64,000 nt of DNA from Amoebidium appalachense (lineage: Eukaryota; Ichthyosporea), in the NCBI GenBank assembly GCA_963693365.1, contig CAVNZM010000012.1, positions 868,001 through 932,000 on the forward strand. Reading direction: 5' to 3'. Each line of letters opens with the position of its first letter. Position 1 is the stretch's first letter. The notes below the pieces were generated by a model. The model ran no database searches and had not been told where the DNA came from. It saw only the letters and a program-made list of their open reading frames with translations. Shown here one piece after another: positions 51,749 to 64,000 of the stretch. Both the position numbers and the translations under genes were made by a program.

Positions 51749-52793
51749 TTCCCCCCCCTCTCTCTGAGGCTCAGGCTCTCTCTCTTCCCTCAGAAGTTTT
51801 GTCGAAGGTGTGCATGGTTGTGGGTGGAATGGTGAGTGTGTGCTAACGAGTGTATGTGTGTGTGCGCGTCAGTCACGCATGTTGTTGTTGCCGTTTTTTT
51901 TATTTTTATTTTTTATTTTTTATTTTGGGGGGGGGGGGAGGGGGGGGGGGCACCTTCACATGTCCGTAATCCTCTTCATTCCACACAAATATTGCCTCGC
52001 TGAGTGCGCGTGCGTACTCAGCCCTGCGGGGGTGTGACTTGTACGTGCCGTCCGCCGTGTTTGCAATGGAGTGGAAGGCGTCATTCAGCACAGTCTGCCA
52101 CACCACCTCCCCAGGCGGTGCCTGGCCCAACATGCCCTCTCTGGGAGCTGCCTCGGGTCCCCCTGGGGCTGCCTCAAGGCCCCCCGGGGCTGCCTGGGGG
52201 TCCTGGGGGGGTGCCTGTGGGCCGGCAAGGGGTTGCTGCTGCTCGGCAGGGGGAGGACTGGCAGGGGGAGGGGCTGGGTCAGGGACCACCGGCACCTCGG
52301 CACCTGGGTCCGGTGGGGGCTGAATGGGCCGTAGCCACTGCAGGTGCACCATCAGCTCAAAGGGCGGCGGGCCCAGCTCTCCCAGGGTCTTGCCCTTGTC
52401 GGGGCCAAAGGGCACCTGCATGGCCGGCGACAGCACCTGATCCACCCGCACCACTGCATGCTTCTTGCCCACCTTCATGCCCCCCCAGCGCTCCGGCTGC
52501 ACAGCCAGCACCACCCCGGTGGCTGCTGCAGCATGTGGGCCCCGCCGGGGCACAATCTCAACCCCTTCACCGAGTGCCTTTGCATGAAGCCGCGCTGCAT
52601 GTCATAGAGGGAAGCAAAAAACTCAGCCAAAAAGCCACAGCACCAACGTTTTTCTCTTCGCTCCACAAAAATCAAATGCATATTCCTTAGCAACCCCCTT
52701 CCCCCCCCCCCCCCCCCCCCCTTCTCCCTCCCCCCCCCCCCCCTCTCCCAGTGCCCAGCTTGTGTGGCACTTGCACGTGTTAACAGTGCTATA

Positions 52794-52824
<31 letters not shown>

Positions 52825-54438
52825 CCACCACCACCACCACCACCAATCACCCCCTCCTTTGATAGCCACCCGACACCCAGCATAACACAACTGGAACACT
52901 GGCCCATGTGGTCAGCCACCCCCCCCCCCCCCCCCCCCCCCCTCCCCCCCCTCCCCCTCCCCTCTCCTCTGGGGGGCCCACAATCTTTCTATATCTGGCA
53001 TAAGCACATAAGCACTGGGGCAAAAAGCAGGTGGGATACACACCTGACAGGTTTGGCCTATCGACCACGGCCGAGTAGACCTGCAGGGACGCATATGCAT
53101 CAAGGGCAGCGTAGGTGGCCTGCACCTCTGATAGCGGCTCGTGCCAGTTGGAGCATCGAACAAGTGCCGGCTTGGGCAGCTTCTTGCCTATGACCTGGGC
53201 AGTGATGTCGGCCAAGCCCCGGGCCGCAGAGGTGATAGCTGCACGGGCATAGCAGAACCGGCCCAGCTCCAGATAGCTGGCCACAGGGGTGCCGTAGTCC
53301 TTGTTGAGGTGGGCCGAGTCCGTGCCGATCTGCTTGCCCACCTTGATGATGCTGGGGTCCCTAAGCAGCGCAATCAGCTCGTCCACCAGCCGCGCGGGCG
53401 GGCTGTGGTTGGGGCCCATGCGTGCCAAGTGGAAGATGTACACGGCCCGTGCGGTGGCAATCTGCAGCGTGCAAACCTTGGACCGCGCCTGGCCCACCCG
53501 ATAGACCCACTCGCAGTCCAGCCCCACCACGCGGTGCTGCTGCCCCTCCAGGTCGGCACGAATGGCCGCTGTAGCCACCACCGCCCCCTGGCAGTCGGTG
53601 TACACCGGCTTAGGGTAGTTGGCCGGCAGCTCCAGCCCAGGCAGACCGTCCGTCACGCTTACCAGCGCAGCCTCGTTCAGACGGACGGGGCATTTTGGCC
53701 GGGCTAGGGTTGGAAACATGCGCTCAACAAACGCCCGGTCTTGGCAGCACCGATCTGTGTAGAAGAAGGCCGGGCCCTTGCTGTTGAGCGCCGCCGTGGT
53801 GGCAGAGATGCGCTGGATCACGGGCTCAATCTCCTGGTGGCTGCAGTCCCGTGTAAATACCTGCGCCCGGATCTCTGGGGTGCCGCACTGTGTGAGAGGG
53901 CATCTCCGAGCAGCCATGCATGTTCTAGCTTCCCTTACCACATGGCCCTTCACGAGACTTCAGTGCCCACACAATCCTTTCCCCCTCCCTCCCCCCAAAC
54001 CCATGTGCCCACATACTTTCCCCTCCCTCTCCCCCAAAACCCTTCCCCCGCCTTCCCCCCAAACCCATGTGCCCACATACTTTCCCCAGGCCTCCCTTTC
54101 CCCCAAAATCTTCCCCCCCCCTCCCCCCCTAAACCCATGTACCTACAATCCTTCCCCCTTCCTCCCCCTAAACCCTTGTGATCACAATCCTTTCCCCCTC
54201 TCTGCCTTCCCCCCAAACCCATGTGCCCACGATCCTTCCCCACTCCCCCTCCCCCCAAACCATGGGACAGCCCTCCATATGGCACCTACTGTCCCCCCCC
54301 CCCCCCCCCCACCCCACCCCGGGCCTCTTGCCCTCTCTACCTTCAACCCCGACGGTGGTGTCTCTCCCCCCCCCCCCCCCCCCCCCCTGCATCCCTTGCA
54401 ATCACTGGCCCCTACTCCCATTCTGCTTGGCAGAAGCT

Positions 54439-54524
<86 letters not shown>

Positions 54525-55214
54525 ATTCCCCGCCAAAAGAAAGCTCCACCCCAGCCCACCCCAATCTCTACCCAGCAAAAACACATACACACATATCTGG
54601 AGCTTCCTAGTTTTTGCTCGACAGGGCAAGAATTGTCCCCAAAACCCACATACTACAAACCTCTACTCACAGTGTGCCACCTCATTAAATGTGGAGCCTA
54701 AGAGATTTAAAGGCCCTAGAGGGGGGAGGGGGGGAGGGGGGGGAGGGGGGCGTGTGTGTGTGTGTGTGTGTGGGGGGGGGGGGTGGGCGTGTGTGGGGGG
54801 GGGGGGGAGGGGGGAAGGGGGCCTGGGGGAGAGTGGGGGGAGGGGGGAGAAGAGGAGGGACCACACACCGCCAAGCTCGTTTACACAAGTCCATAGGCCT
54901 CGGTACAGAGGCTCCCCATTGATGCCGGTGAGCTTCCCAATTTGGAAGGTGTGGTCGGCCTTGAGCACGTTGTTTACGGGCTTGAGCTGCGTGTCCAGGC
55001 TCTGGTACTTTGCCGTGCGGTCGCTGAACTCAGTATACACGGCACTCAGGTATTTGCCTGAACCCCAAGTACTGTTAGAACTCCACCACCCTCCCATCAG
55101 GACCATCCCCCCCATTCCCTCTAGTCCCTCGTGTTCATCTCACCTCTCTGTATTTTCGTAAGTCTGTATGGCTTTTCCCATCTCAAAAACGCTACACACC
55201 CATCTCCGGCCGTT

Positions 55215-55250
<36 letters not shown>

Positions 55251-55428
55251 CCCCCGCCTCCCGGCGCGCGCAAACCCTCCAAGTCATTGCACCAACTTTC
55301 ACCTTCTTTCCCCTTTGTGCCCCATCTGCAGTTTGTCCCCTGCACGTCCGTTTGCCCTTCCCCCCACACCCTCCTGCCACTACTATAATAACCATTAAGT
55401 ACCGCCACCAAGATCCAGTCTACCACCA

Positions 55429-55484
<56 letters not shown>

Positions 55485-55636
55485 CCGCTCTCCACCTCCT
55501 TTCCCCCAACACACACAGACACACATGCGCACACCCACCATCTAATTTCAGGCATAACAGTTCTCCACGATTTCCCAAGCACACTCACTGGTACATGGAC
55601 CGTTATGCTTTCACCCCTCTGATGATCCCTCTGCCC

Positions 55637-55667
<31 letters not shown>

Positions 55668-55751
55668 ACCACCACCACCACCACCACCACCATGACTGAT
55701 TGCCACCACCACCACCTAATCCATCACCATGTCCCCCCTCCCCCCCCCCCC

Positions 55752-55782
<31 letters not shown>

Positions 55783-57177
55783 ACGGACCCACAAGTACAC
55801 GCACACTCACAGGCGCACATCCACCACCACACATCCACCACCACCATAATAGAAACTTATTGACCACACTTCCAAAACCCATTTCCAAGTCCCCCCCCCC
55901 CCCCTAAAAAAAAAAATAAAAAATAATAAAACAAAACCCTACCAAGCCAACCCAAAAAATGCCCAAGCACGTGCATACAAAACAATGGGGACCATTTACA
56001 CACCCAAAATGCAGTGCACACTTGCCTGAAGGCACATGTCCAGCGTAACCATTTTTGTCACCAAACGCCGAGAACTTAGCCGCCTGCTCCTCTGGGGGAA
56101 GTTCTGTCAGGCGCTGGTCGTGGGGGCGGAAATCGTTACGCTTTTTGAGTTCATACTTGGTCCAATGCAGCGCCCTCGAGTAATACAGGAGCCGCTGCTC
56201 GTCGTATCGCTGCTTGTGGAGCTCCGAGAGGAGGGTGGCAAAGGCGTTTGGGCCCACACCTTTGTCTGCCAGTGCACGCAACAATGTTACCACCTTTAGG
56301 TCGAGCCCACTGCGGTGGCTAAGGTAGGCCGGAAACTGATCACGCATGAAGAGTGGAAGGCGTTTAATTGTCTGGGGGTTTGTGCCGGCAAAGTTTTTTT
56401 TGCATGTGTCACAAAAGTACCGGGCCGTGATAATGTAGTAGCAGCTGTCAAAGTCGATAACACGCCGTCCTACGGGGTTGCTCATGAACCCATTGCGAGA
56501 AGTACGGTGTGGGTTGGGGTGGTTGTGGGGGTCCACGTAGTGATCATCGAAGGGGCACGGCACCATGAAACCGGGAGACAACCTTTCCGGAAGCCAGGCA
56601 AAACATCTGGGTTTGTAGAAAGGCGCTGGATCGCCCCCAAATTTAAAGCCTATAATGGGAGGTGGAAGATGCCACCCCACAGGCGTCTTCTCATCTTTGA
56701 GACTCTCTTTCACTGTGTGCAGGTGCGACTTGATTGTTTCGCCCGCCGCGTCAGAAAACTCCTCTCCACCGTCATCCCCGTCCGTATTATCTTCTCCCTC
56801 TTCCTCCCCTTCATCCTCGTCTACCCGGTACGCATCTGCTGCTGCATTTAGCAAAGGTTCCTCGTCGGGTTGCACCTGTATGTCTGGTGGGTGTGGAGCA
56901 GGGGCCCGATCCATTTCTCTTGGTAACGAATGGACGCTACCTGCCTCAACTACACGGGCCCTTATGTCGGCGGCCTTAGATAGAGGGGGCTGTTCGGGTT
57001 GTACGTTTACGTTTAGTTCCTGCAAAACAGCTTTGTTTGCCGTCCCAAAACCTGCAAAGTTCGCTAAAGGCTGAACAAATGCAGCATCTTTTTTTTTTTG
57101 CGCCCAGCTCCCTCCCTAGCTCCGCCTGTTTTATGCCCAGGGCGCTGTGTTGTGCCCTTAGGGCAGCCTGGCTTCAT
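49258..57177 (-). CDS. Very large DEDDy-exonuclease fusion protein, uncharacterised, transposon-like
   Basis: Exons: 57177-56026, 55057-54869, 53874-53044, 52594-51954, 51483-51277, 50856-49258. Junction phases agree through 4,620 nt (1,539 aa) if one base is added to an 11-A run near the start; without it the first usable ATG is 56914. Parts: basic start (GCPKGTTQRPGHKTGGARE, GAGRKKKK); acidic stretch; a conserved domain (about 110-470) with CDTCKKNF, LPLFMRDQFPAYLSHR and GYAGHVPSGKYLSAVY, which from memory resembles DUF6729; YTDRCCQDR, possibly RNase H-like; a 3'-5' exonuclease with GLDCEW (Asp567, Glu569), GTDSAHLNKDYG and YAALDAY, so all four DEDDy residues are kept as in WRN; a Pro-rich linker; SDPPGLPLYY and RGTNEVEGAVH; a possible Myb-like helix region; a CKTCGRQGKGC knuckle; a Pro/Ser/Gln-rich tail. 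Two introns (1 and 5) use GC-AG. Likely nuclear DNA processing or a domesticated transposon protein; function unknown. Confidence 0.8.
50940..51113. repeat. G-run and (TC)n in the exonuclease-fusion intron 5
   Basis: A G-run (50943-50985) and (TC)n (51063-51110), with another G-run at 51133-51154, all within the intron between exons 5 and 6. Confidence 0.85.
54439..54523. repeat. 85-bp C-run in the exonuclease-fusion intron 2
   Basis: One of the longest pure homopolymers in the window, in the intron between exons 2 and 3, flanked by other C-rich blocks (54291-54310, 54367-54387). Confidence 0.9.

Positions 57178-64000
<6,823 letters not shown>

Overview
This is a nuclear genomic window from an intron-rich eukaryote. 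Every multi-exon gene has GT-AG (rarely GC-AG) introns. The introns and spacers are packed with (TG)n/(CA)n microsatellites and very long G or C homopolymers. The gene content (ISWI chromatin remodeller, RING-TRAF-MATH protein, kelch protein, TFIIIA-type zinc-finger protein, glycerol kinase, bacterial-type M20 amidohydrolase) fits a unicellular holozoan or an alga. I cannot name the organism from the sequence. I see no rRNA, tRNA, CRISPR array or prokaryotic operon. Gene models were built by hand from exon homology and splice-site phase; all close in frame except for one homopolymer slip.

Layout, left to right: 1653-4447 (-) a 3-exon signal-peptide membrane protein of unknown function. 4448-5303 a divergent promoter region. 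5304-20237 (+) a complete 22-exon ISWI ATPase of 996 aa; its introns hold a terminal-inverted-repeat MITE and members of a dispersed intronic repeat. 20238-23662 intergenic DNA with a 370-bp G-rich tract, repeat pairs and a broken copy of a glycerol-kinase exon. 23663-24787 (-) a C2H2 zinc-finger protein, divergent from 25316-31606 (+), a complete 7-exon glycerol kinase of 500 aa. 33130-36048 (-) a 4-exon RING/TRAF/MATH protein of 437 aa. 36049-41098 a microsatellite-rich spacer with a compound minisatellite. 41099-46403 (-) a 6-exon M20 amidohydrolase of 398 aa. 49258-57177 (-) a 6-exon gene for an unusual ~1,540-aa protein. It joins an uncharacterised Cys-containing domain, a DEDDy 3'-5' exonuclease and a C-terminal region that recalls transposon-linked fungal proteins. 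60517-64000 (+) the first five exons of a kelch-repeat protein that runs off the window.

The genes do not form a pathway. Glycerol kinase and the amidohydrolase are metabolic; ISWI and the zinc-finger protein are nuclear; the TRAF and kelch proteins suggest signalling or ubiquitin-linked adaptors. The exonuclease fusion is the best candidate for an undescribed system and may derive from a mobile element.

The most distinctive genome-scale feature is intron architecture. TG and G runs tend to follow donors, and CA and C runs tend to precede acceptors, on the sense strand of genes on both strands. Several acceptors are simply the end of a (CA)n microsatellite. There are also tandemly duplicated splice sites (ISWI exon 10, M20 exon 3), an in-frame candidate cassette exon, and intronic repeat copies shared between genes.
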